A DNA stretch of 64,000 nucleotides from Lepas anatifera (Eukaryota; Arthropoda; Thecostraca; Lepadidae), in assembly GCA_034440635.1 (NCBI GenBank), contig JAOTON010001605.1, positions 186,001 to 250,000 of the forward strand, in the 5' to 3' direction. This document shows, piece after piece, positions 22,320 through 32,438 of this stretch (position 1 is its first letter; each line of letters begins with the position of its first letter). The translations under genes were made by a program, and so were the position numbers. Below the pieces are notes generated by a model that did not search any database, was not told the DNA's origin, and worked only from the letters and a program-made list of their open reading frames with translations.

Positions 22320-22530
22320 CTCTGTGGCCCTGATCTACATCAGGGGCTCCTGAGGCGGTCTTGAATAGACAGATAATAAGAACACAAGGCCAACCCCCAT
22401 CATCTCGGGGCAGGGTCACTGAGCTAGTCTAGTCCCTGGAGGCACAACTGCTTGGGGGATGGGTGAAGCTGCTCTGGAGGCCTCTGATCCAAACTTGGGG
22501 GCCCCAGAGCTGGTCTTGAATAGATGGGGA
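22320..22530 (+). repeat. Resumed 20-bp minisatellite beyond the LINE
   Basis: GGGGCTCCTGAG, CCCAGAGCTGGTCTTG and similar phrases continue the array cut at 15473. Two copies of a TCTTGAATAGA-(C/T)-(A/G)-GATAATAAGAACACAA-like segment are included (about 22357 and 22512), so the unit here is longer than 20 bases. Confidence 0.7.
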
Positions 22531-22865
22531 ATAAGAACACAATGGAAACTCCCCTTGTAAAACGGAGCTAACGAGGAATGAGGAATTTCTCAAACGGCTT
22601 GTGATACCTAGGCACCCCTGGTTATATAAATTGTTATAATTGCTATAAATATAAAGAACGATTTAGCTCCGGAGGTCTTAGCTATGAAAACGCTACAAAA
22701 TATAAGGGAAATATTTTCTATGAAACCGAATTGTCTCCTCCAAAACTAATGACCAGCAAACTGGTGGATGACCTTTTACTGGTGGATTCTGGGAAGGGAT
22801 GATAAAAGGCATGTGCCCCTCAGCTCAGAGGGCAGTCCCCTAAACGATGATTTCTACTAATTAAT
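22531..22865. other. Interior of composite element, no gene
   Basis: AT-richer sequence between the minisatellite and the SINE. I see no coding potential or repeat structure in it. Confidence 0.5.
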
Positions 22866-22881
22866 TTAAATGAAGAACTAG

Positions 22882-23061
22882 GGGATGAGGTGGCTTAGTG
22901 GATAGCACCCTTGTCTTCTAAGCCACCGGTCCCGGGTTCAAGTCCCGGCGGAGCCTCTGAATAAGTCGATCTGATCCCCAAAATCCCTTCCAACAGGGTG
23001 AGAGTTGGTGACGCCGTATGACCCTGGCAGTTGGTGCTTCGTTAAACCCCAAAAATCATTA
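22882..23061 (+). mobile_element. tRNA-derived SINE, family A, with 16-bp target duplication
   Basis: A tRNA-like head carries an A box (TGGCTTAGTGGAT) and a B box (GGGTTCAAGTCC). A non-tRNA body follows (CTGAATAAGTCGATCTGATC onward), then a tail ending AAACCCCAAAAATCATTA. The exact duplication TTAAATGAAGAACTAG flanks it (22866-22881 and 23062-23077). It is transcribed from its own Pol III promoter and moved by LINE machinery. The last 47 bases resemble the 3' end of the LINE at 15486. Confidence 0.9.
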
Positions 23062-23170
23062 TTAAATGAAGAACTAGTTTTCATAATTTTCAGCCCTGTC
23101 ACACCATCCCCATCCAAACCACCGGCCTGTTCACCTTTTATTTACTCTTAACTGGGACCGATCCTTGAGA

Positions 23171-23415
23171 CATAGGCGGATCCAGGGGGCAAGGGGGTAC
23201 GTGCCCCCTCGATCTACCCTCGGCGCCCCCTGAAAGGTCGATGGCGCCTCCTGAAATACCGCTTCCCACCCCCCCCAGAATACGAAATTCGGCGCCCACC
23301 AACAGGATTTGGCACCCACCTGATAGATTTTGCCGGTCATAAGTGGCGCCCCCTGGTCCGGATGGCGCCCCCCCGGGAAGGTGCCCCCCGATCGGCAATC
23401 CTGGATCCGCCTATG
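23171..23415. mobile_element. hAT-type MITE, 245 bp, perfect 8-bp target duplication
   Basis: The termini CATAGGCGGATCCAGG and CTGGATCCGCCTATG are inverted repeats. The octamer CCTTGAGA flanks both sides exactly (23163-23170 and 23416-23423). The interior is the same GGCGCCCCCTGAAA sequence seen at 1567-1843. It has no coding capacity and would need a hAT transposase in trans. Confidence 0.88.
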
Positions 23416-23968
23416 CCTTGAGAATATGGAACTTAATAAACACGTTCAAAAGGTATCTCCCAAATTTTTCTGGCAGCAAGAATGTGTTCTTCCAAAGACT
23501 CTATGCTACTCCTCGTCCCACGGCGATTGTGGGAGGCAAGGAACTTAATCTGCATTCAGCCAGGGCTCACTCGTCACGACAACACCAGTGGGCATAACAA
23601 ATGAATTTTCGACTCAAATATGCCTTAACCTGCACATTGTAACAGATATCACATGCTCCGCTGATTTCTCTGATGTTAAGTACTTGCATGAGTTGGCTGA
23701 TTTGTCCTTAAATCTATCCAAAACAAGCGTGTTTCGGTTACTTCCTTGACATTTTGGTGATATTTTTTCCTTTTTTCGGTTTTAATCAAGTTTTCCTTCT
23801 CTGGCAATGATTTATTTGCATTTTTATTGAACCAAAGATGCCCAGAAAATGATACAAACAAAGATATAAGTTTTTAGGTTACGTTAAGAAGTGCCCTTTT
23901 TCCCCGGGTGCCCCTCAAAGTTGGTGTGCCCCCCATACCAAAGCTCTTGCTGCGCCCCTTGCACAGAA

Positions 23969-24142
23969 TAATGATTTTTGGGGTTTAACGACGACCAACG
24001 ACGTCTAGGTTTTCGGCGTCACCAATTCTCACCCTGTTGGGAAGAATTTGGGGTATCAGATCGACTTATTCAGAGGCTCCACCGGGATTCGAACCCAGCA
24101 CCGGAGACTTTGTGATGCTATCCACTAAGCCACCCATCCCCC
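23969..24142 (-). mobile_element. SINE family A, second copy
   Basis: This is an inverted copy of the SINE at 22882. It has the tail complement TAATGATTTTTGGGGTTTAA, the body GGTGACGCCGAAAACC and the tRNA-like B box complement GGGATTCGAACCC. It starts directly against the right target duplication of the composite element. No clear target duplication of its own is visible. Confidence 0.8.
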
Positions 24143-24834
24143 TAGCTGAGAACAGATATGATGTGTGATTTTTATTTCAACCCCAAAAAAGGCTACCGAA
24201 CTGTCATTATTCAATTACCAAATCACCGTCTGAGAAAACTTGACACCCGTCTACAAAATATCACCCGGCATAGATACTCCGGCGACCTGCTGGAGTTGCA
24301 CGCGTTCCCTGGTTCTCTAGTGACAGCCTCCAGTAGACACTATTGGGGACTGTTTGCTTCATAGCATCATGTGTCACTCTGATCATGGAACTTTGTTGAC
24401 AGGGTAACAAATGAAGGAAGTTGTAAGTTTTTTTCCTGTCATGCGGCCTGATACTGACTGTGTCATACGTTTAGGTGTCAAAAGTTTGCGATCCTGGGCC
24501 GATAAAAATGAGATTCCTGCTAATTTAGAAACAATTAATCTATCTTAAACCATAGATTAAACATTTTTCTTGGAATTTCATGAGCTAAAACCGGCACTCG
24601 AAGCATTCTTCGATGCGCGAAACGGAAAGGCCGCAACAAAAAATTTGGCACATTTTTAGCGTGGGTTCGAATCAAGGTAAGGACAGTTTTTACCACAAAT
24701 CTTTAGATGCAAGGTTGCACCTCTAAACAAACATTTACGGAGTTCATATTTTATAGGTAACTTATACTAGTGTGAAGGAACATTTTTGTCACCAGGACAG
24801 CACAATATTTAGAAAATATATATTTTGATGCACC

Positions 24835-24836
<2 letters not shown>
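24143..24836. other. Non-coding, right subterminal part of the TIR-bounded region
   Basis: No gene is recognised. A GTGGGTTCGAATCAAG stretch near 24661 resembles a tRNA B box but no A box precedes it. The inverted subterminal motif and the 14-bp end close the segment. Confidence 0.4.

Positions 24837-24914
<78 letters not shown>
24837..24914. repeat. (TA)n microsatellite
   Basis: About 78 bases of uninterrupted TA directly outside the inverted end at 24836, mirroring the tract at 10366-10452. Confidence 0.97.
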
Positions 24915-24919
<5 letters not shown>

Positions 24920-25640
24920 CTGTGTCATCGAGAAACCTTTTTTCAAAGATCCAAATGATAATATTATTTTATATTGCGCATACTCCTAAGAAAATGATGT
25001 ATTCGAAAAATTTTGTTCAAAAATAAAAATCCAGCCTGCGCGAGCCACTTAACGACGACCAGCCCGGCCGTTCCTGGCGACATGATGACGATATAGCTCT
25101 TGATAGATGGAGCTGATAGCGGCAGGACGGCACGGTGATGGCAAAGCTGATAATTCAGAAAGCAAAAAGAGTTAGCACCAAGAATACACGCTATTAATAG
25201 GGCAGACAAACAAATTGAATGAAAGAAGGTCTTTTTCTGAGAATTCCAAGCATATGTTCTGCAAAAAGTACCTTAAATCAATTCTGCTTAAATACTGACA
25301 TCTAGTGTTAAGTTATCTAACCTATAGTAGGAATATAGATGGCGTTACAAGGTTTTTCCACCTAAAGTTTGCAAGGACAGGGTAAACAGGTGTGGTGTCA
25401 TACAAGTAATGATTAGCTGAGGGGCAAAAATAAAGCATAAACTGAGAGCATTCTCGTTTTTTGAGGGTATGGAATTGAGTGAAGTGGGTTGTACTTTGAG
25501 AGCCGCCCAGTGAGAAGTTTTATCAGAACTCTAACCCGGATGAAAGTGCGTTGCGCCGTCTTCGCATACGTGTGACTCTAGATAGGACGGCCAACCACTT
25601 AGTGAAGGAATCGACGACCCTTAGCTAAATCGTTAAGTTG
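24915..25640. other. Upstream non-coding of the 25.6-kb gene
   Basis: No domain or repeat is recognised. It may contain the promoter and 5'UTR of the following gene, but I could identify no TATA box or other element with confidence. Confidence 0.35.
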
Positions 25641-25660
25641 TTGCGTTGATTTGTGTGGTA

Positions 25661-28600
25661 ATGTCTACACGGTCTAAAACAGATCACTTTTTGTTGGGAC
25701 AGCCGGCTAGTTTACCGCAAACTCAACTTTCCACGAGGGGTGAGGTCGTTCAGCATATAAGGTGGCTTGAGGGATCTAAAGGATGTGTTGGAAAAACCTC
25801 GTCATGGAAAATCTTCAAGGCTGTGGCAGCAGATGTGTCAAAACTGTGGCAGGATGAGGGTATACTAATCTATGATGTACAGTATGTAGCCAGGAGAATC
25901 AAAACAGAATGTTACGGCACATACCAAAAGACCAACAAGACACCGAAACGAAACAGAGAGAAAGACAAGGTCAATAAGAAATTCTTCCGGAAACTCTTCG
26001 ACATCGCCAGGTGCAAGTGTAAAACATCATCGGGATGCAGATGCTCGAGAAACAACCGAGTTCCAGACGAGGAGCGAGCCTTCCTCAAGGATCAACGCAG
26101 CAAGAGGAAGCTGATGTTGGGGACCTATGATCGGGCAACAAGTGCTGTCCGACAGGCTCGGCTGGAGCGCCAGGAGACGGCGCACCGTCAAAGCAATCCC
26201 CATCGTCTCCTGTTTCAACCTCAAGCAGCTCTCTCGACGGAGAGCCCAGCACTGGCACAAACGACACATCTCTGCAGGGCTTGCCGAGGATTAGTGATGC
26301 CACGGAGATGGACGTGCCCAGCTCCTCCCGTGCTCAGAGTGAAGACGAAGATTTTGTAGTCCATAATAGTGAACACTCAGAATGCAGAAATGCAGACTCC
26401 TTGATGCAGACGGCATTAGCAGCAGACCGCTTCGGGGTCTCAAACCGAGCTGTTGCAGCGATAATCAACGCTTATCAGCTTGACATAGGCAGACTATCGG
26501 CAAGTGACACCACCAACGTTGTGGATCCTAAAAAATATGGCGTGCCAGGGACCAGATGAGAAAAGAAACGGCAATGTTGAATGCAGAGTCTGCTTGCCAT
26601 GATGAGCTCACCAGCCTATATTTTGACGGCTGGAAAGACCACACTCTCAAAGCACATTCATCAGCGGTAGAGATCGAGGAGCACGTTGCTGTTCTGGCAG
26701 AGCCAGGCAGCAAGTACCTCACCCATTTCACGCCACAATCGGGTCGTGCACTCAATTTATTGAACGAGTTAAATTCTGTCAACCAGAGGTTTGGAGGTGA
26801 CGTAAGAGTCATGGGTTGCGATGGGACGGCGGTGACCACTGGTGTGAAGGGTGGGGTGTGCCGCCTTTTCGAGCCCGTCACTGAGAAACCAGTGCACTGG
26901 TTTATTTGCCAGCTCCATGGAAACGAACTAAACCTGAGACACGTGTTTCAAAAACTGGACGGTACCACCTCTGGACCGCGGTCTTTCACGGGGCCCATTG
27001 GTAAGACCTGTGCTAAAGATGTTTGGGATATGGACGTGGTGGCATTTGAAGCGATTCCCGGCCATGTACCAGATATACCTGCGGATGCAGTGCAGAGGCT
27101 TAGCCACGATCAGCAGATGTTGTATCAGCTGGCCAAGTCCGTCCAGAGCGGCTCCATTCCGAGCAAGACGGCGCGCCGCAGAATCGGCGCCCTAAACCAT
27201 GCCAGGTAAGCATGAGGAGCCGCGACGTTTGTTTGCTACAATTCAGGTACTTGTGAAATCATTTGCTGTTGCGGTCACATTTAATATTGTTATTTGCAGA
27301 TATGTCCTTCACATGTTTTATCAGACAACAGGAATAAAAGACAAAGTATAAACTAAAAAGTAGTACCTAATGTTACCATGCCACTAAATCATGGCATTGC
27401 ACATGCACATATAGCCAAAGCAGCTGACGTGCCCTAAACCCCAATCATCATCAAATCATGGAATTATACCATATTTCAAAAAATATTTCATGGCTTAGAC
27501 GATACGGGAGATGATGTTCTCAGGTACTTTTCATGACATTTTTTAGCATAATAATTAACGTAGATAAATGAGTACAAATTCAATGACAAAACAAGTATAT
27601 TTTCGTCGAACAATAGCACAACATTTTCTGTAAATATAGCCATGGCTTTTTTCCTAAAAGCTTTAATAGGAAATCAGTTAGTCATCAGAATCGAATAAAT
27701 GGGTTGGAACTCATGAAAAGCTTTTCCGAATAGTTTAGCACTACCGACCTGGGGACATTTTTTGCATGTTTGTACCACATATAGGCACCGCCACATATGT
27801 AGACGTGCACGGTAGGTCTTTTCATTTATCATTTACTAACTCTTCCCAGTTTACTGCGATTTCTTGGGTAGAAGGTGGTCGAGGAAAATATCGCCAGTAG
27901 GCATCTTTGATCTAGGGTCCTCGCACATTCAACGACGAGGCTTTAACCAACTACGCCACCGCTGTCGTAATATTTGAAAACGTATTGTTATTCAGTAGAG
28001 CAAATTGTTCTAACCTTTTCATTCAGAAGCCAGAGCTTGAGCGTTTATTGCTATTTTGTTCGTTGACATTAATTCTTTGTCTTCAGGTGGCTGACGTTAG
28101 CCACGCGCATGCTCCGGGTGTACGTCTCCACGGCGTCCCCGTCGGCTGAACTGGTCCAGCTGGTCCAGTTCGTGGTGTCTCACTACGCACCGATCTGGTT
28201 TGAAATTCAGCTGAATAGCTGCTTCGCCGCCGGCTCCCAGAACCTGTACAGAAGCGTGGAGCTTCTGCAAGGCCTTCCAGAGAAAATCAAAGACACCGTT
28301 CAAAATGTGATATCAAGAAACGGCGAGTGGGCTCACCCGGAGCAGCTGCTTCTAGCGATGGTGGCCGACCACAGACAAGACATCCGCGAGCAGGCTGTTC
28401 GTCTGATCCTTTCAGCGCATCAGGTGGAGACTAGCCAGCAGAGGCGAGATGTCAGAAGCTTCCTCGCTCCAGTTATCAACTTCAACGCCGAGAGCTACAC
28501 TGAACTGGTTGACTGGAACTCAGTAGAAGTCACCCAGCCTCCTCTCCTGCGGGACCTCTGCGAGGAAGACCAACAATCTATCGTGGAAGCGCCGTTTCCA

Positions 28601-28771
28601 GTTCCTCCGTACCCAGTGCACACTCAGGCAGTGGAGAGGGCTGTGCGTACGGTAACAGAGGCCAGCGCAGCAGTCGTCGGGGAAGAGGCCAGACATGGTT
28701 TCATCGCTGCCAGGATGAAACACCGTGGCATCATCCCCGCATTCAACTCTAAACAGGACTTCCGCCTCTAA
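25661..28771 (+). CDS. Unclassified conserved protein with possible DDE-type transposase residues, two exons
   Basis: Exon 1 starts at MSTRSKTDHFLLG (25661). It carries a Cys cluster (CKCKTSSGCRC), then VPDEERAFLKDQR, a Ser/Pro-rich linker, LYFDGWKDHTL, MGCDGTAVTTG, VHWFICQLHGNELNLRHVF and LDGTTSGPRSFTGPIG. Exon 2 (28087-28771) adds RWLTLATRML, FVVSHYAPIWFEI, WAHPEQLLLAMVADHR, DWNSVEVTQPPLL and HTQAVERAVRTVTEASAAV. I recall this order from uncharacterised multicopy arthropod and cnidarian proteins. Asp in YFDG, Asp in CDGT and Glu in QAVE could be a catalytic triad of an RNase H fold, but that is inference. Two one-base shifts break exon 1, one between 26131 and 26270 and one at the A-run 26530-26535. 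No flanking TIRs were found. Confidence 0.65.
27206..28086 (+). other. Intron of the 25.6-kb gene
   Basis: The donor CCAG/GTAAGC and acceptor TCTTCAG/GTGG join exons in phase. The codon across the junction is AGG, giving NHARWLTLA, a continuous conserved segment. The intron is 881 bp and AT-rich, and contains a tRNA-like SINE remnant. An intact, well-conserved splice pair argues that this is a gene, not a processed copy. Confidence 0.85.
27875..27970 (-). mobile_element. tRNA-like SINE remnant in the intron
   Basis: On the minus strand GGTGGCGTAGTTGGTTAAAG resembles an A box region, and a degenerate B box (GGACCCTAGATC) follows at the usual spacing. No body or tail of family A or B is present. 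It is a decayed fragment and is not scored as a tRNA gene. Confidence 0.45.
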
Positions 28772-29480
28772 AGTCGAATGGAGCGAAAGCATGTGTGTAA
28801 TCAAATACACCATGTGTAATTCATGTTCAATAGCCATATCCAGGTGTCACATGTGGGCATCAATATTGTCCAATATGTAACAACGGTTCAACAGCGAGTA
28901 CATGGCGCCGTCACTTTGAAGTTTTCTTGTTTTCACTTGTGGAAAGATACTCATGCTAAATTACTCTTATCGCCGTCTGCTTTACAAATAAGCTTCAAAC
29001 ATTACCTTGCAGTTTCATACAAAATTTGTTTTTCATATGTACAACATAGAACGAGTGTGAGTGCGGAATTTCTCATCTATGTTAGCTGAAAGTGTAACTG
29101 ATATGTGTGGGCACATTAAAAGTGTAACTGATATGTGTGGGCACCTTAAAAAACACCTGTCTGAAATACGTCTTTGGTCCACAGTAAGATCAATGTTTTC
29201 TTCTCCCTAGTTTGTTAAGAGACTTATAAATGATAGTTCGCGCACGAAAACCCCCTTAGATTATTCAAATACTCAGGCTGCAGCCCGGAGTTTGAATATC
29301 AGATATTCCTCCATCAGCGCCATCTATGATTCAACCGAGAAAGCTGGCCTACCAAGAGGCTTGCAAAGAAGTGCTTCGCGCAAGCTGAAATTTTAATTTA
29401 GAACAAAAATTTCTTCAGATATCATTTTGTATATCTGGGTGGCACATCATGTGTGTATGTGTGTGTGTGTGTATATATAC
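28772..29480. other. 3' flank of the 25.6-kb gene, non-coding
   Basis: No canonical AATAAA is visible close to the stop. A roughly 30-base direct repeat (AAAAGTGTAACTGATATGTG) is present in tandem at about 29090-29150. No other structure was seen. Confidence 0.4.
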
Positions 29481-29486
29481 ATATAC

Positions 29487-29545
29487 GTAGAGCGGACACG
29501 TATAAATAAGACTATGCAATAGTATTTTGGTCTATATACATATAC

Positions 29546-29589
<44 letters not shown>

Positions 29590-29606
29590 GTATGTATGTA
29601 TTTATG

Positions 29607-29637
<31 letters not shown>

Positions 29638-29660
29638 GTATGTATGTATGTATTCATATA
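29487..29660 (+). repeat. Dispersed repeat copy 2 with AT and GTAT microsatellites
   Basis: GTAGAGCGGACACGTATAAA onwards matches 10287-10352. It is followed by (TA)n at about 29549-29588 and a (GTAT)n tract up to about 29655. Confidence 0.85.
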
Positions 29661-29862
29661 TGACACTGACTTTATATTCATAGATAGTTGCAGATAAAAA
29701 GAGGGAAGATATGCCGGACGCTAGTGAACCGCACCGGCCCGCACATTTTGTGCTAACGGTGTGACTGGGCAGGCTGTCGGTAGCAGCTCAAAGAGAACTT
29801 GGGATTTAATATGACACAATGAAAATACAACAACTCATGAGAGACGCTCGCCTAAATCAGAA

Positions 29863-30056
29863 GAGGGCCTGGGTGGCCTAGTGAATTCGTTGCCAGTCTA
29901 CGGATCGGATAGCATGGATTAACGTGGGTTCAATCCCCACGGCGGGAAACCGCCTTCCATGTCCGATCTGACCCGGTGGAGAGGATCCTTAAACACCCAC
30001 GCCAGTACTCCCTGTAATTGGGCAAGTGTACCTGTTGGGAGTGGCCCTAATAAAAA
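29863..30056 (+). mobile_element. tRNA-derived SINE, family B
   Basis: A tRNA-like head (TGGCCTAGTGAATTCGTTGC with B box GGGTTCAATCCCC) is followed by a body through CCGATCTGACCCGGTGGAGA. It ends GGGAGTGGCCCTAATAAAAA. Two inverted copies occur at 45768-45957 and 49421-49619. The body and the AATAAA-type tail differ from family A, so a different LINE partner is likely. Confidence 0.9.
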
Positions 30057-31312
30057 AGAGAATAGAACTTTCAGCTCGATCTCAGACCTTTACGCCAACC
30101 ATCGGATTCTGACTTGAACCCTCAGCGAATTGAACCGAGGCGACATTTCACAGAATAAATGGCGTGGTTCGAGCTGGTCCGACACCAGCTTCCGTGACTA
30201 TGAAACGCAAAAATACCATGACCTTAAACTTATTCTAATTCTGTGCCAGTGAGCGCTGGAAAATGACGTCAGAACTATAAAGCTTGCTTCAGTTCACATG
30301 GTCCGCCTCCGACAGGAGATTTGTAACGTTCGATTAAGTGATCAGGATTAGAAGCGCTCCTCGAACGGATGCTGAGCATTGGCCAGGGTCTCCACGCGGA
30401 CCCAGGGAGGGGGAGGGACACGGACCTCCTCGACAGACCCACCAGGCGACACCAACTGAGCTCCATCGCCCTCGAGAACCGTCCTGCGCCCCCGAAAACG
30501 TTGCTTCCCATCCCCTGCAATAGCATACAAGTGCCCCAACGATGTAATTTGGCACCCCTCTGATAGGTAGCGCTTGAAGAATGGTTGTCCCTGCAGGGCC
30601 GCCTGCCCTGCGTGGACCCTGGCCTATATGACCCCTCCGGACCTAGAGCGGGTCCCTGACAAAATTGATCCCCTCCTATTGGAAATTCCGGACCCAGTTT
30701 TACTCTACCGTGACAGCTTTACCACTCTCGTCGCTGTCTATATTCTACCACGAATATTGCCACCCCGATGACTTTAGTGAGACTCCGACTCCAAAAACCG
30801 AACTGCAAGCAGCTTAGACAAAATGTGTTAAAACAAATATAAGTTTTCCCCTGGCAATTAATGGTAAGGACTTGCGATGTCTACATACTGCAATGACATC
30901 TGCCTCGGGTTTTGACCCATGCGTATGACCACGGCTAATGCTATAAACGATAGTAATCCTGAATATGATAAAATGTTATGCGGATCAAGCATGGCTTCTT
31001 TGAATTCAACAAAACGATACTAGCTTGACACAGAGTCCTACTATGAACTACAATGCCGTTATTCTGGGACCCGGATATCTATCGAAAGACAATCCTTGAC
31101 TTAATGTGCTGCTCATAACAAAACCATGTCATGATACGATGTGGGGTAATTGAAATGCATAGGTTTTGAGCGTTGTGCAAACGGTTTTGGTTTTACCATT
31201 CCAAATCCATTCCATCGATTCTCTAAATTTACGCAGCATCTCATATCTATACAGCATCTTACATCCATGCAAAATATTTTATATATACAGCAGTCAGGTT
31301 ATAACTATTACA
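30057..31312. other. Non-coding, no feature recognised
   Basis: Several short frames overlap around 30275-30563 in different phases and strands with no domain. A weak resemblance of 30560-30720 to degraded repeat phrases (GACCCTGGCCTATATGACCC) is not enough to name a family. Confidence 0.4.
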
Positions 31313-31421
31313 TCAAGGCTTTGGGTATTGAAGTACACGGAACAATGCTGAAAATTAGCAGCCTACTGGGACATTCCGCAGTCATTTGCGCAGGTAATTG
31401 TTAGGAAAGCAAGCAAAATTG
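31313..31421 (+). repeat. Duplicated exon-like segment, copy 1
   Basis: This segment matches 32326-32438 at nearly all positions (TTAGCAGCCT, CTGGGACATTCCGCAGTCAT). One frame is open in both and reads ISSLLGHSAVI in each. Each is followed by GTAATTGTTAG, a possible splice donor. The product is unknown. Confidence 0.6.
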
Positions 31422-32325
31422 GCCTAAGCGAGAAACATATTTCAATTTAAATAATCTTTTTGATCAGCGTAGAAACAAAGGAGGAAGCGAAATGGCTTCG
31501 CAGTATATTATTGAGAACTGGGTACTGAGATTCAGAACACAGTTTCTCAGTCCCTCGGACCCCGCATGCCGGATCAAAGAGGCTTCCCACTCCCGCCCAA
31601 AATCAGCGCGGTAATACCCTGGCGTAGCGATAAACCCGAGGTGCAGTGTCACCTCCCATCTTCAAAGCAGTTCCCGAACTCTGCGTACCAAGAAGTTGGG
31701 GGTCACCGCCGCGGGCTGCTGCGGTACGCCACACTCAGGGTGAATGTTTTTCCAGGGAGTTCCGACCGGTTCAGGTAGTCGCCTTGTAACTAGCGTGTGC
31801 GTATGCAGCAATTCGAAAGAGTTTGCGGGCTGGAACCAAATACGCGCAGCATGCAAAACAGGCCCGGACAATTGTCGGGAAGACGTGTCAGGCGGTTGAT
31901 TGCTCATCTAGTTTCAAATGATGTTGTTGGGTGGAAACTGTTCCTTGTGATGACAGAGCTGTCATATCCCTATTTGTCAGCTATCAAGCTCTTAGCTTGA
32001 TAAACAAATAACTTGCAAAACCAATTCCTAGTCCCAGTCAATTCCTTCTTTTTCGTCAATACCCGACAGTATGCTCTCAGTGGAGTGAACAGGTTTGAAT
32101 AATTCACAGTGGATGACACTGTAGCGCCAACTTCTGTGATGCGAACGAAGTCCGTACTGGGGACGCGTTTGCGTCGTTGCTAGCCGGGTGGAGTCAGTTT
32201 CGGCCCAGGCGGATTCTGAAATCTACCAAACAAGCCCGACGGTCCAATAGACGGGGCGGGCGCCTGTAGCCGACGAGCTGCACAAACACACCAACTTTGC
32301 CGTGTGTTTCTCTCGCAAACATTGC
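31422..32325. other. Spacer between duplicated segments
   Basis: No gene or repeat is recognised. A few short frames (31464-31907) lack similarity I can name. Confidence 0.35.
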
Positions 32326-32438
32326 TCAAGGCTTTGTGTATTGAAGTAAATGGAACAACGCTGGAAATTAGCAGCCTGCTGGGACATTCCGCAGTCATTC
32401 GCGCAAGTAATTGTTAGTCAGGAAAGCAGGCAAAATTG
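32326..32438 (+). repeat. Duplicated exon-like segment, copy 2
   Basis: Direct repeat of 31313-31421. Differences are scattered single substitutions plus a small insertion (GTTAGTCAGG versus GTTAGG). The surroundings differ, so the duplicated unit is confined to about 110 bases. Confidence 0.6.

Larger units (their letters stand above)
12402..23960. mobile_element. Composite hAT-type TIR element with 8-bp target duplication
   Basis: The left end CAGGGGCGCAGCCAGG (12402) is matched at the right by an inverted end closing in GCTGCGCCCCTT (23960). The octamer GCACAGAA flanks both ends exactly (12394-12401 and 23961-23968). Eight-base duplications with CAG-type termini are typical of hAT elements. 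Removing the inserted LINE, SINE and MITE leaves about 4.3 kb, mostly satellite and minisatellite, with no transposase. It is therefore non-autonomous. Confidence 0.7.
10455..24836. mobile_element. Region bounded by inverted ends AGGGTGCATCAAAA, possible TA-inserting element
   Basis: The left end AGGGTGCATCAAAA (10455-10468) is exactly inverted at 24823-24836. A second inverted match, TTTAGAGGTGCAACC, lies about 110-120 bp inside each end (10574-10589 and 24713-24728). (AT)n tracts abut both outer ends, as expected if insertion occurred at TA. Either these are the two ends of one 14.4-kb element, or two separate short copies of a family happen to face each other. No matching transposase was found inside. 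Confidence 0.4.

Noticed and set aside
22882..22965. tRNA gene
   Set aside because: A and B boxes are present, but the sequence continues into a SINE body and tail, is repeated and has a 16-bp target duplication.
24655..24690. tRNA-like B box (GGTTCGAATCAAG)
   Set aside because: No A box or cloverleaf stems can be placed upstream.
29863..29945. tRNA gene on plus strand
   Set aside because: It is the tRNA-like head of SINE family B, with two more copies in the window.
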